Shown: one piece after another, positions 1 to 10,712 of the stretch
Position numbering within the stretch: position 1 is the stretch's first letter
Layout: each line of letters opens with the position of its first letter
NCBI GenBank assembly: GCA_964036665.1
Contig: OZ038526.1
Location: 10,664,001-10,728,000 of the forward strand
DNA length: 64,000 nucleotides
Direction of reading: 5' to 3'
From: Gordius sp. MW1
Lineage: Eukaryota; Nematomorpha; Gordioida; Gordea; Gordiidae
Program-made: the position numbers and the translations under genes
The notes under the pieces: model-generated
What the model was told of the DNA's origin: nothing
Seen by the model: the letters and a program-made list of their open reading frames with translations, nothing else
Database searches by the model: none

Positions 1-399
1 CCAAATTGATTTGTATGATTTATTATAGAGATGTATAAAAATATGATAGCATTTACAATATCGGGACACATTTAAGTTGAAATATATAGTTTTGCAAACG
101 AACCATTTTATAAATTTAAACTTAGTTTTATTTTTTATGATTACATATTTATGTAGTTTAAATTAAATGAACTACCACTTTGCATTTTTAAATACTATTT
201 AAATATATTATTTTGTTGATATATTTGACCATTCACGTTTCAAATTTGTCCAAATTAAAACAATCAGATTTAAAAAAACAAAAGGAATTTAATTAAGTGA
301 ATGAATATTCTTCAATTATACATTATGATGTTAATTAAAAAGTATTATACATAATAACATTAATTTAAAAGATATGTCCCGTGTATTTAGCATTGTAAG
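1..399. other. AT-rich sequence without a recognised feature
   Basis: Strongly AT-biased with short A and T runs. No open frame with protein-like composition and no repeat structure was recognised. Confidence 0.5.
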
Positions 400-563
400 A
401 TTCAAAACCTTTGACCTGATACTGACCCGACCCGATAGCTTATTAAAATTTTTAACCCGAACCCGACCCGCCCAAAAGCATTTTAAAATTTTCAACCCGA
501 ACCCGACTCGACCCGAAGACATTTCAAAATTTTTGGGTTAACGGTCACCCGGCAGTTCTCTAG
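400..563. repeat. ACCCGA-rich, hAT-like element end
   Basis: Tandem degenerate ACCCGACCCG blocks alternate with ATTTTAAAATTTT spacers and finish at CTCTA. On the reverse strand the edge reads TAGAGAACTGCCGGGTGACC, which looks like a hAT terminus. The hAT-family copies at 4758-8055 and 35755-37394 have similar GGGC-rich subterminal blocks, as do isolated pieces near 38560-38690, 44750-44830 and 59480-59580. The other end was not found, so this is probably a truncated relic. Confidence 0.35.
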
Positions 564-799
564 GTTTGACTTATTAGCTTTATACATAAATTCTGTTTGC
601 AACTTGTCTAGGTTGTTGATCGGATGTTTGCAAAACTGCCTAAATAATTCTGGCCAAATTAATGATGACCGTTGTTTACTTCAACTATCTGACCCCGGCC
701 AAAGGCTAAAATTATTATTAATTTGGTTAATTGCAATTATCTTAATTGTATGTTTGCTGCTTTGTGAATTATTATACTTTTTGTTATTAACCTAAATTC

Positions 800-1825
800 T
801 GCATAGACGTTTTTGACCTGCTGACTACTGACCAATAAAAAAATGACAACTGGCCAAAGTATCACTGCGACAGCTTGGAATTCGATTAAGCCATCCTGAG
901 TACGATACCCTGTGCCCCCCCCATTCAAGGGCCTATGCCTCTACTAATATGGGTTCGAATCTCGGCGAGGGCAATTTTTGCTATGCAATTTATGGGCTCG
1001 CTTTTTGTTGTCCGTTGTCCGTCCGTTGTCCGTCCGTCAGTCCGTTCAACGTTCTTAATTGCTGGTTCGATACCCGGAGAGGGCAATTTTTTTTTCAAAT
1101 TAATATATTGTTCTTGTTAATACCATTGATAATATGACTTTTTGACCGTGTCCTGGCTACTGACAAATGAAAAAAATGACCATTGGCCAAATTGTGATTC
1201 GAAATTTTTTTTTTCGTTTTTGAATTGGTATATTAGGTTAACATTGATAATTACCCTTTGACCTCCCCTAGAAGGGCCTATGCCTCTACTGATATGGGTC
1301 CCTGTGCCCCCCCTCCTACAAAAGCCTCCCCCTCTACTGATGTGGGTTCGAATCCCGGCGAGGGCAAATTCTCAATTGCTTGTTCGATACCCGGAGAGGG
1401 CATAAATTTATTTTTTTTAATTAAAAAAATATATTGTTCTTGTTAATACCTTTGATAATATGACTTTTTGACCGTGTCCTGGCTACTGACCATTGAAAAA
1501 CCAAATTGTGATTCGAAATTTTTTTTTTCGTTTTTGAATTGATTAGGTTCACATTGATAATTACCTAAGCCCCCACCCCCCCCCCCCCTACAAGGGCCTA
1601 TGCCTCTTCTGATATGGGTCCCTGTGCCCCCCCCCAGTCCGTCCGTCCAACGTTCTTAATTGCTGGTTCGATACCAGGAAAGGGCAATTTTTTTTTTTAA
1701 TTAAATTAATATATTGTTTTTGCTAATACCATTGATAATATGACTTTTTGACCGTGTCCTGGCTACTGACCAATAAAAAAAATTGCCATTGGCTAATTTT
1801 TTAAATTGCTATATTTGGTTAACAT
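800..1825 (+). repeat. tRNA-like (B-box) SINE-type repeat, about three degenerate tandem units
   Basis: Units contain GGTTCGAATCCCGGCGAGGGC and a second box GTTCGATACCCGGAGAGGGC. Both resemble the T-arm/B-box and 3' acceptor strand of a tRNA. Each is followed by an AT-rich tail, TATATTGTTCTTGTTAATAC, and then TTTTTGACCGTGTCCTGGCT. The first unit also carries GCTATGCAATTTATGGGCTC and a GTCCGTCCGTC tract. The same units recur at 8102-8610, 13070-13260, 14493-15490, 42155-42245 and 48935-50150. The third unit is interrupted by the hAT element at 1826-3568 and continues at 3577-3630. No complete tRNA cloverleaf or clear A box could be drawn, so the SINE assignment is inference. Confidence 0.55.
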
Positions 1826-3568
1826 TAGAGCTGTAAAATGAGAAACTGGAACTGGAACGAGTTCCTTTCTCAAATTATCGCAAAAGGAACTACTTACAAG
1901 TTCCTTTTAAGTTCGTTTTGCCAATTTCTATTTGCATTAATTTTTTTAAAAATTTATAATTTAAATATTATTTTATTTAGTATTTTATTCACGGTAGTGT
2001 TTGTTAAATAAAATTTCGACTTATGGTAATTTATATAAAGTTTATTTGTTTTTAATTTTTATCATATTCCTAGTAATAGTAAGTTTATGAATACTAAATT
2101 ATAATCTTTTGATTTTGATATGAGTGAGAGTGACATTACCATAATTAAACCAGAAAATCTACCCTGGTATTTATTTGAGGATATTTTTACGCTTGTTCAA
2201 AAGAAGGCAAAATCAATAACTCTTGGATGCAAATTATGCTCTCCAAAAAATAATGAAGGTCTGGTTGGTCATAATCCCTTGGATTATGACTTTCTTCCTA
2301 AACATAGAAGGTGTGCTTGCCACACGTTGAATTTGATTGCTACAACTGATGTGACGAAATACATAAATACCAATGAAAAGTATAAAAAAATATGCTCATT
2401 GGTAGTGCACAAATGCCAGCAGTTGTGGAACTTGCAAGGTAGATTAACTCATGCTGCTGAGTTGATTAAAAAACAACTTGGTTGTTATTTTATATGTCCT
2501 GTTAATACAAGATGGATTTCTTATATAATTCTATGAGGCACATAACTTCCATTACAAAGGGACAATTTGATGGGTTACAAAGTGTATGTGACAAGCTGAA
2601 TCTTCAAAAGTTCACATCAGATGAATGTGATTTTATTGCAGAATATTGCGATGTAAAATTTTATTTTAATTAAAACATTAGCACTATTTTAAAATGGTTT
2701 TTAAAGGTCATGGAACCAATTGCAAAGGCAATTGAGTTTTTGGAAGGGCAAAACTATATGTATCTTGCATATTATACCCCGACAATCACTCAAATATTGA
2801 TGAAAATTGAATCTATGGGCTCCCTGAAATGGTGTAAGCCATTAAAAGATGCTATTACTTGAGGCAATAATACCATGTTTAATATTATTTATAACGTCTA
2901 GTTTAGCTAATTAATAGATTTTTGGATCTTTAGCAAAGAAAATCTGTCGGCGGCTATTCTCCATCCTGCTTTTAAAACAGATTGGAATTGGATTCGCAAA
3001 GAATGCGCTGCGAACATGAAAGCAAATATTTTAGAGGATATCAATTTGTTTGTTCCTAAATCTCAACAGGCTGGACCTAGTTTATTAGAAATGGATTTTT
3101 TTGAATTAAAAAATGATGAAAAGAATGAATCATTTAAACGTTCTTGCTTTCTAATAACCGAAATTTAAGTCTTTTAGACAGTTTTCCACATTTAAAAAAA
3201 CTATTTATTAAATATAATACGCCATTACCATCAAGTGCCCCTGTAGAAAGATTATTTAGCTTGGGCAAAATTTTATTTGGAGACAAGCGAACATGTCTTT
3301 TAGATGACAACTTTGTAAATAATATTTTGTTAAAATCAAATAAACATTTATTACCTGATGATTTTTATAAATTGTAATATATAATATATTGGTTTCATGA
3401 ATTTATAAAAGATGTTTGTACATTTAAAAAATAAAAATAAAAAAGGAACTGGAACTGGAACTAGTTCCTTTTTAAAATGAGGAACTAGGAACTGGAACTA
3501 GTTCCATTTTAGGCAAAGGAACTGGAACTTGACAAGTTCCTTTTTAAAAGGAACTTTTAAAAGCTCTA
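1826..3568 (+). mobile_element. hAT DNA transposon with exact 8-bp target duplication
   Basis: The ends are TAGAGCTGTAAAATGAG on the left and AGCTCTA on the right. An exact 8-bp direct repeat, GTTAACAT, lies at 1818-1825 and 3569-3576. Both ends carry subterminal GGAACTGGAACTGGAAC blocks. Removing the element plus one GTTAACAT restores the GGTTAACATTGATAATTACC string found intact in the other tRNA-like repeat copies, which fixes the boundaries. The body holds a decayed transposase gene. An 8-bp duplication with TAGAGCTG ends is diagnostic of the hAT superfamily. Confidence 0.93.
2120..3377 (+). pseudogene. hAT transposase pseudogene
   Basis: A degenerate transposase lies inside the hAT element at 1826-3568. 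The first open segment (2120-2536) contains ACHTLNLIATTDV, a histidine/leucine block of the RNase H-like fold, and ends in NTRWIS. A frame change near 2518 leads to DFLYNSMRHITSITKG. A possible short intron (about 2653-2706) separates this from VMEPIAKAIEFLEGQNY, then LSAAILHPAFKTDWNW near 2944-3000. The last open segment (3144-3377) is the hATC dimerisation region, with SSAPVERLFSLGKILF. Stops and frame changes make it inactive, but the domain order is complete enough to call a recently decayed full-length transposase. Confidence 0.85.
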
Positions 3569-3576
3569 GTTAACAT

Positions 3577-4129
3577 TGATAATTACCCTGTGTCCCCCCT
3601 ACAGGGCCTATGCCTCTACTAATATTTTACAACATTTTGATAGTGATTTCTTTTAAAGTTACATTCGTCCTGGACAGAGCTTGTATGACTTGCGTAACAT
3701 TTATAGTAATTTAATTTAATACTATCAATCTTTTGATAGTTTTTTTTTCTAAAGCTGATAGTAAATAGGGGGCAAGGCTAGTATATTCACGATCAGCACA
3801 TGTGACCTTAAGCTATTATTATAGGCCTTGGTAAACTATATTTTGGAAATTACTCTTATCATCCCTAATATGTCTATGATTGAAAAGGGCAAGTTTCATT
3901 AAAAATTCTAATGCGGCCCTAGAGAGAGGATTACATTTTTATGATTTATTCTAGTTTTTTGATGTTTTTATAGAACTACCTTATTATACACAATGGGGGC
4001 ACGCTCTAAACTCGATGGTAAATGGCGGACTTCCCATTTTCAATTTTATAGCGAGATGTCGGTGTCTATCGTTATAAAATTTAAAAAGAGATAAAAAAAA
4101 TAGAATTTGATCTAAGTCCTTTGTCCCCT
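3577..4129. other. Repeat remnant and unassigned AT-rich sequence
   Basis: 3577-3630 is the continuation of the tRNA-like repeat that the hAT element interrupts. The remainder to about 4130 shows no convincing coding sequence. It could be the 5' non-coding part of the piggyBac relic that follows. Confidence 0.4.
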
Positions 4130-4757
4130 ATGAATAATATTAATATTGTAAATTTATTTATTTTGCAATAATTCTTTAATTTATACGCAAAGCAACACCA
4201 CCATAATTTAAATTTAGCGCACAACGAATTTCACATTTATATTTTTATTGGTTATTTGACCCCCAATAATGTCACGATTTGGGAATTTTAAGCTAATTTG
4301 TGTAACAATATGGTATACAACAGTATGCGAAATCTTTTTTAAGAAATTTTTCCTCTATTAGACAACTAAATTGGTCCAGATAAATTTTCCGAGGTTTGTC
4401 TTCCCGGGATATTTTACAAGAGGTTTAATAACAATTTAAAATATCGCATTTCATGGATGTATCCATGTCCCTTTTATAGAAACCGCACTGCAAAGCAATT
4501 CCAAAGGTGTAAGTGTCTTAAACTTTGTTTTGCGTTCCTTGGAACCCTACCAAGGGGCTAGGTTGTTCGTCTAGCATAATAAAATAATTATACTATACTT
4601 AGTTAAAAGATTGCCATTAGATTATGTCATTTATAATTTATTTTAATAATGACTTAGTTGTAGGATTGCCATTAGATTATGTTTTTATAATTTATATTTT
4701 GATAATAGCTTTACAAGCGCCAAATTAGTAAATTTGACTTAGAAATGATATAGGAGT
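4130..4757 (+). pseudogene. piggyBac-type transposase pseudogene, first part
   Basis: Translation in shifting frames gives NLYAKQHHHNLNL, then HIYIFIGYLTPNNV, MVYNSMRN, DKFSEV, and NRTAKQFQR. These match in order the intact piggyBac transposase ORF at 31925-33469 ([52 protein letters not shown]). A segment encoding LPLDYV(I/F)YNL is duplicated in tandem near 4610-4700. The frame has many stops. The sequence is cut at 4757 by the hAT element at 4758-8055 and resumes at 8056. Confidence 0.8.
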
Positions 4758-5777
4758 CAGAGACTAGATTGCCCGCAACTTTCCTAAATTTTATTTTCGA
4801 GCGGGCCCGGGCGGGCACGAAGATAGGATTCAGGCAATTCGAGCTTAATTAAATTTTTTAGATAATTTTTATTTGATTGTATAAGATAATGCCAAAAGAG
4901 TTAAGAAACTACATTTTGCCATCCGTCCCTAAGATATTTCTATAATTTTTGCCCGCACCACTCTATTTCCATCAAGCCCTATCCCTAGCTACATTCATGG
5001 AAAGGATTGAAATTTAAAATATATACATTTATGTAGCCCTTTACTTGTTGGTAATTTGGTAATTCACACGTGCCGTCTATACATAATACAAAAGGGTCAT
5101 GCCCAAATTGACACAATGCGTTCAAGTGTTAAATTCCAATCTAATATGATTTAATTTTTTTAACAAATCTTTTTTGGTTTAACAAAGTTTCCCAATTCGC
5201 CTTTATTCCCTTATCACTCGTTGCTATCGATAAGCTATTACTTGTTTTTAAAATAATATATTTCTATACCTTTCTTTTTATGATTTAAATTAAAAAAAAT
5301 TTCCATAAATTAAATTTAAATTCTATTGATAATTATTGTTTTTTTTATCAAATGAGTAAGTTCTACGAGCGATTGACAAATCGAACTAATTTTATTCATT
5401 AAGAAGTTTATTTATAGGGTAGGGGCTTAAACGGGTTAAACCAAAAGGGGAGTATAATTTCGTTTATTGTAAGATTATTCATAAAATATGTATACTTTAA
5501 ACTTAATTAAAAAATTACCTAGATATTTTCATGGACATCCTGGCGCGTAGCCATTTTCTCCGTGGAGGAGGGGGGAAATATACAAAAAAATTTTATAACA
5601 TTTTTATTTCAACATCAAAATTATAAATCTGGTATAAAACATAAAGAAAGTCATTATAAAATAATTTCATATTTCTTTTTTCCAGCGTCATCTGGAGTAG
5701 GAGCTAATTCCCCATGAATCGCTAATAAAAGTGTCAATCCATTTAATCTATTCAAACGTCATGAAGTTTTAATTAAA

Positions 5778-7038
5778 ATGTTGTCAGAAATGGAAGAGAA
5801 ACCAAATAAGGAGAAATTGAAACAAGCTGGTTTGATCACGATGTTGCAACAGAAGCTGCAACTTTGCTCATATAGTATTATCGTCATGATTTGAATATCA
5901 CTTTATTTACACTCCTTCTTACTCTATTTGAATACACACTATTCATATTCTTCCTTATTTTATTCACACTCATTATAATTTGAATAGCCCCCAACTATCT
6001 TACGAGTTATTCATATTAACCCCTGAAAAAGGCTATATAAGCCAATATGTAACGATAGATGGGCATCTTGTGGTTGTTTATTAATAAACTTACTTTATTG
6101 GAGGCTGAAACCCCTACATTTGGTGACCCCGCTTTCTCCGGGGGAACTAAATATTTTTTTTAATTCCTCCCCCTACTTATAACTCCAGGTCAACATTTAT
6201 TTTTTTTAATTTCCTCCCCCTAAACACTTCTGTAGTACCAACGTCAAGGTTATAACGCAATTGGATAAATTTGGCACTATATTCGTCACCAAACGACACT
6301 AATGAAAGGATCGAGACACATCAAGCAACCTTTCAACCTCTCCACAATCTCGATCTACACATGTCTTAACGCTGTGAGGAAAGAAAGCCTACCGATGGTT
6401 AAAATGATGAAACCTAGACCCTTACTACACTCCTTTCAATCATCTTCTGCAACGTCACCCGAAGATTGAATTGTCCCCTACTCATCATGGCCTTCACAAA
6501 TAATTCAACACAAATCTTTACGGCTTTTGATTTATGAGCAAGGACTACAATTTCGGCGAAACAATGCATATCTACACCATCACTTACATATTTTTTTGTG
6601 CACTCCATGCAATCAGGAGGAAGGTACTATAGTATTATCGTCATGATTTGAATATCACTTTATTTACACTCCTTCTTACTCTATTTGAATACTCACTATT
6701 CATATTCTTCCTTATTTTATTCACACTCATTATAATTTGAATAGCCCCCAACTATCTTACGAGTTATTCATATTAACCCCTGAAAAAGGCTATATAAGCC
6801 AATATGTAACGATAGATGGGCATCTTGTGGTTGTTTATTAATAAACATACTTTATTGTAGGCTGAAACCCCTACACTCACTTCTCTACGACAATCTGAAT
6901 ATATTATGCAAGCAATTGCAAAAAAAGGACCTAGATCTTCGGCAAGTCAGACAGTTAGCAGAAACTTTAGTAATAGTAGTCGAAAGGCTAAGTTGTATGA
7001 TTTTGAACGTAAGAAACCTCGACATGCAAAGAAAATGA
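5778..7038 (+). pseudogene. Unrecognised 83-codon open frame split by a TRIM
   Basis: An open frame from ATG 5778 runs to 5870, is interrupted by the TRIM at 5871-6875, and resumes in the same frame at 6880, ending at TGA 7036-7038. When the TRIM and one 4-bp duplication are ignored, 31 + 52 codons are continuous. The peptide is helical and charged (KLKQAGLITMLQQKL before the gap, NILCKQLQKKDLDLRQVRQL after it). It faintly resembles helical segments of TTF/DUF4371-type hAT transposases, but that is a guess. It is probably part of the transposase of the element at 5540-7529. Confidence 0.45.
5871..6875 (+). mobile_element. TRIM: terminal-repeat retrotransposon in miniature
   Basis: Two 248-bp direct repeats at 5871-6118 and 6628-6875 differ at only a few positions. 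They begin TATAGTATTATCGTC and end GAAACCCCTACA. A 4-bp direct repeat CTCA flanks the element (5867-5870, 6876-6879). Directly after the 5' repeat is TTTGGTGACCCCG, a primer-binding-site-like sequence seen in many Gypsy-class elements. Directly before the 3' repeat is the purine tract AGGAGGAAGG. Each repeat contains GGCTATATAAGCC (TATA-like) and TTAATAAAC (polyadenylation-like). The 509-bp interior has no protein-coding signal. The nearly identical repeats suggest a young insertion. Confidence 0.9.
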
Positions 7039-8055
7039 ACGGTTTTTGGACAAGAAACAAGTTTTGGCAAATTTCCAAATAATATTTCATCCGAATTCTT
7101 TAATTGTTTTGCCAGAAACGCGAATGAAAATAAATTATAGAAAGATTTCGTCCAAAAATCCCTTAGACGCCCTATCATTATAAAATATTGTAATCTTTGC
7201 CCAACATCACAACTCTTCTTTACCTATTAGCTTTTATATTAGAAATACTATGTCAAAAAATAGATTAAATGGATTGGCCCTTTTTTATAGCATTTTTATT
7301 TCAATTAAAAAAGAAAGTCATTATAAAATAATTTTATATTTTCTTTTTTCCAGCGATAATAACTCAAGAACTTCATCTGGTGTGGGAGCTAATTCAAATA
7401 AATTGCATAGCAATTAATACGTTACTTACTTGTACAGTTACGTTGCACAGCTATAAATTATAAACTTTAAATCTAAAATAATATTTTTTTTATAAAAAAT
7501 CGCCCCCCCCCCCCGCATTTACGCCACTGTGGACATCGGCTGCATTTAATTAATATTTTGCTGTTATATGATTTGTAAAGGTTCTAACATGTTTGTACCT
7601 AAATGCATTAGCAATTAATATATTAAAATATTGTGACCTAGAGCGGTTTTGCCAGTGATAACAATAATTTAAAGAAACTTTGGCCGAATTTTTTAGAAAG
7701 ACCAAATAATACGTTTTTTTGACCTATTAGGATTTAAATTAAAGAACAAAAGTCTCATTTGGAAAAATCATTCGACTTTTAAATAATCTAGGAAATTAGA
7801 TTTTGTCCGGGATAATAAAACATTGCTATATTTGTTTTATTCAATATGCCAGAAATTTAATGCTTATTTTTTAATAGTGGTTGAAAGAAATTGAGACCGC
7901 AAAATTTTGGGCTTAACAAACAAATTTCATATTTCGGGCAGGGCATTTAGGGCAGCTCTAATGTTTCAAGCGGGGGCGGGCTCGGGCGGTCAATGAGGTT
8001 AAAAATGGAACCGAGCCGGGTTCGGGCATAAAATTCTAAACAAATCTCACCTGTG

Positions 8056-8100
8056 ATAGGAGTTACTGGTACAGTGCGTTTATATAGTCTTAGGAGCCCA
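8056..8100 (+). pseudogene. piggyBac transposase pseudogene, continuation after hAT copy A
   Basis: The first codons after the insertion give IGVTGTVR, corresponding to [11 protein letters not shown] of the intact piggyBac ORF. This is the second part of the relic at 4130-4757. Homology fades just before the GGGCGTAGCC motif at 8102. Confidence 0.75.
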
Positions 8101-8101
8101 T

Positions 8102-8610
8102 CATGGGCGTAGCCAGTTTTTGGATTGGGGAGGATCAATGGTATTAATAAGAACAATATATTAATTTAACACAAAACAAAATAAACAAAAAGTTGCCCTC
8201 TCCGGAATTCGAACCAGCAATTAAGAATTTGCCCTCGTCGAGATTCGAACCCACATCAGTAGAGGCATAGGCCTTTGTAGGGGGGGGGCACAGGGACCCA
8301 TATCAGTAGAGGCATAGGCCCTTGTAGGAAGAGGGCAAAGGGTAATTATCATTGTTAATCAATTATAGCAATTGAAAAAAAAATTCGATTCACGCTTTGG
8401 CCAATGGTCATTTTATTCATTGGTCAGCAGCCAGCGGACGGCCAAAAAGCCATATTATCAATGGCATTAACAAGAACAATATATTAATTTAAAAAAAAAT
8501 TGCCCTCTCCGGGATTCGAGCCAGCAATAAGATGCATGTTGAACGGACGGACGGACGGACAACGGACAACGAAAAGCGAGCCCATAAATTGCATAGCAAT
8601 TAATACCATT
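8102..8610 (-). repeat. tRNA-like SINE-type repeat cluster, reverse orientation
   Basis: It begins with CATGGGCGTAGCCAG. It contains reverse-strand B-box-like sequences (CTCTCCGGAATTCGAACC and CTCGTCGAGATTCGAACC) and the GGACGGACGGACGGAC tract. It ends with CCCATAAATTGCATAGCAAT. Components and order match the cluster at 800-1825 on the other strand. Confidence 0.6.
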
Positions 8611-8680
8611 ATAACAATAGTTGGTTTATTTATATTCTTTCATCATGACGGTCAAAACTGGCATCACTTTTTTAAAGGGA

Positions 8681-8702
8681 ATGAGCAGTCTATTTAGTCT
8701 AT
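8681..8702. repeat. Terminal fragment of the GAGCAGTCTATCTAG MITE
   Basis: ATGAGCAGTCTATTTAGTCT matches the terminal repeat of the roughly 420-bp MITE copies at 45287-45706 and 58749-59190. Only the end remains here. Confidence 0.6.
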
Positions 8703-9881
8703 GCATATTTCATTGCCTAGTAGCTCTAATGTCTTAACAAAGGAAACTATTAATTATGCAGTTTTTAAAATTTGTCCAAATTATTTTAATAAACACAACC
8801 GACTGTCAAATTGAACTTTAAATAATAGATTTACCAAAATCAGAGACATGGGCCTAGCCAGGTTTTGATTAGGGGGGGGGGCGAAAGGTTCAAAAGTTAA
8901 TTAGGGGGGGGGCAAAACATAAAATGTTTTAATTAAGGCTTTTTGCATGGGAAAAATTTCTTTTTGTCATTTAGGGGGGGGGGGGGGGATTTGATAACAT
9001 TTTCAAATTAACGTATTTTAATGTCTCCCAGTGTAACCTGTAAGATGACACCCCATTATTTCTAGAAATAGGCCAATTTTAAAAATTGTCAGAATTGTTT
9101 GGTAGAACATATGGAGATGTTAAATTATTAAAATTGATTAGTGTATTTATGCAATTTGCCTAAATCCAATGTTATATATGCATCTAAAAGATGGCAAAAC
9201 ATTTTTTACCTTCCTTATATATTTCAGGGTTTTAAAAGAGGCTTTTAATAATGAAAACAATTTGAGAAGAATTAAACAATTAATTACATACTTGAATTAA
9301 GATCATTAAATTGTTTACAAATTTAATTAATTAATCATAACTTTTTATGCCAAAATTTATTTCATAATTTCAAATAATTTTAAAGAAATCAAATAATAAA
9401 GACACACACTACCTCAAGAGGTGGCTACAAACTCTTACTCAATGTTCTAACGGGAAAGAAGATTTTTAGCCACAACCCTTTATTATAATCCACACCCCGT
9501 AATTTGCAAGTGGATAAGAATATTGCCTGCATCAAGATAAATTTTTTGATTCAATCGACTTATAAAAAGCCGACATTCCGTCCATCCTCGAACCATCCGA
9601 TCGTTCTCTAGAAGGTAGGATGCGTCCCAACGAATAATCCCTGGGAGGATGGTTGGTAAGTTCCTAGCTTGGGACTTTACCTGCGTTCCGCACTAGCCGA
9701 TAACAATTTTAACACACTATCTTATGCGGAAGATCGTAAACACTTAAATACCGAGCTATTACTCACTCTAAAATTTTTATTCCAATAGTAGCTTCCTGTT
9801 TTGCCACTTTTGGCAAGAAAGCAATCGCGATTCCTCAAAGCCAAATACCCAGCCAGCTATATTTTATCGGCTTTATTATAT
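8703..9881. other. Intergenic repeat relics
   Basis: 8847-8990 starts CATGGGCCTAGCCAGG followed by G-runs (relic of the CATGGGCGTAGCC family). 9028-9055 contains CCCAGTGTAACCTGTA, the same string found near the ends of the piggyBac elements at 30648-35557, so it is probably a decayed piggyBac end. No gene was seen in 9100-9880. Confidence 0.45.
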
Positions 9882-10040
9882 CATGGGCTTAGCCAAAGGG
9901 TGAGGGAGGAGAGGCTGCCCCCCTCTAAATCCATTTTTTTAATTTGATATAATTATGGCTAAAATCTAAAAAAAACTTCATTTTGCCCCTCCCTAAATCG
10001 ATATTGCCCCCCTCTAATTCCAATCCTGGCTACGCCCATG
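9882..10040. mobile_element. CATGGGC(G/T)TAGCCA MITE
   Basis: A short element with inverted ends: CATGGGCTTAGCCA at the left and TGGCTACGCCCATG at the right. Inside each end are GCCCCCCTC-type pyrimidine blocks around an AT-rich centre. Related copies with the same ends are at 13303-13471 and 45101-45225, with partial copies at 8102, 8847 and 39003. Similarity of the ends to CAGTGGCGTAGCC elements suggests a hAT-derived non-autonomous family. No clear target duplication was found. Confidence 0.6.
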
Positions 10041-10146
10041 CCAAATATAATTATAAATCCTTGAGAGACACATGGCCCTTGTTGGCTCTTAACGAATCTA
10101 ATACTTATTAATTTATGCTCGTTTATTGCTTTAATTCTTACCTAAT

Positions 10147-10712
10147 TGTTGTAGTTACTTACTACAGATGCCTCACACGCGTATTTCCCCCCCCCCCCCC
10201 CCATCTATCTCCTCGATTAATTACGCGTAGTAAGACCAGCTGCGCTGGCAAGGCAGTTACTCTTGAAGGAGCGTACGGGGCATTTATTCTCTTGTTTAGA
10301 ATGTTGTACCACGTATGTACAGAATTCACGTATTCCCACACCCCCCCCCCCTCCCTCACCATCTCTCTCATTAATTTGTGCATATTAATGTAGACGCGTA
10401 GTAATACATACGCGTGTTTCCATGTTGTGGTCACGTGTCTCCACACATATATCTCCCTCCGCGTTTCTTTTGTTCTAATATATTTATCGCTTACCATCGC
10501 GCGTGATATTCTTGTGGGCAACATAGTAATTAAGTCGCTTAATAATTCGAATAAAATGAAATAAATTAAATTTCTAAAGCTGATTATAATCCTAAAATAT
10601 AAGGTAAGACTTAAAGACCGTAATAATTGAGTAACTAAGAATAAATACAAATAACGTACCATAATGTAATAATAATCTAAATAATAATCCTATCCTTATT
10701 TTATCTCTAACA
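10147..10712 (+). repeat. 5' LTR
   Basis: 566 bp, with a poly-C run near 10190-10202 and a second one near 10340, and GATTAATTACGCGTAGTAAG between them. The 3' LTR shares these landmarks in order. The internal end is TCTCTAACA. Main differences from the 3' copy are small indels in C-runs and near 10620. Confidence 0.82.

Larger units (their letters stand above)
5540..7529. mobile_element. Nested hAT-like element inside copy A
   Basis: The left end CTGGCGCGTAGCC is followed by a G-run. The right end is a C-run then TTACGCCACTG (reverse complement CAGTGGCGTAA). An exact 8-bp direct repeat TGGACATC lies at 5532-5539 and 7530-7537. Copy B of the host element has the uninterrupted site CATGGACATCGGCTGC near 36497-36512, a natural empty site that confirms both borders. 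CAGTGGCGTA ends beside G-runs are typical of hAT-derived elements. A stretch near 5640-5715, including TTTTTTCCAGCG and TCATCTGG, is repeated near 7310-7400. Confidence 0.85.
4758..8055. mobile_element. hAT-type element, copy A, with GGGC-rich ends
   Basis: The element starts CAGAGACTAGATTGCCCG and ends ...AAATCTCACCTGTG (reverse complement CACAGGTGAGATTT). An exact 8-bp duplication ATAGGAGT lies at 4750-4757 and 8056-8063. Removing it rejoins piggyBac codons across the gap, giving NDIGVTGTVR, which matches NIGATGTVR of the intact transposase. A second copy of the family lies at 35755-37394. GGGCGGGCCCGGG-type blocks sit just inside both ends. The copy carries a nested hAT-like insertion at 5540-7529. 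No transposase ORF of its own was recognised outside that insertion. Confidence 0.88.

Noticed and set aside
1340-1365. Functional tRNA gene
   Set aside because: GGTTCGAATCCCGGCGAGGGC resembles a T arm and acceptor strand, but no matching D arm, anticodon arm or 5' acceptor strand was found, and the unit is a dispersed repeat.
10162-10662. 166-codon - strand frame
   Set aside because: It falls entirely within the 5' LTR, includes translated G-runs and is not preserved in the 3' LTR copy.
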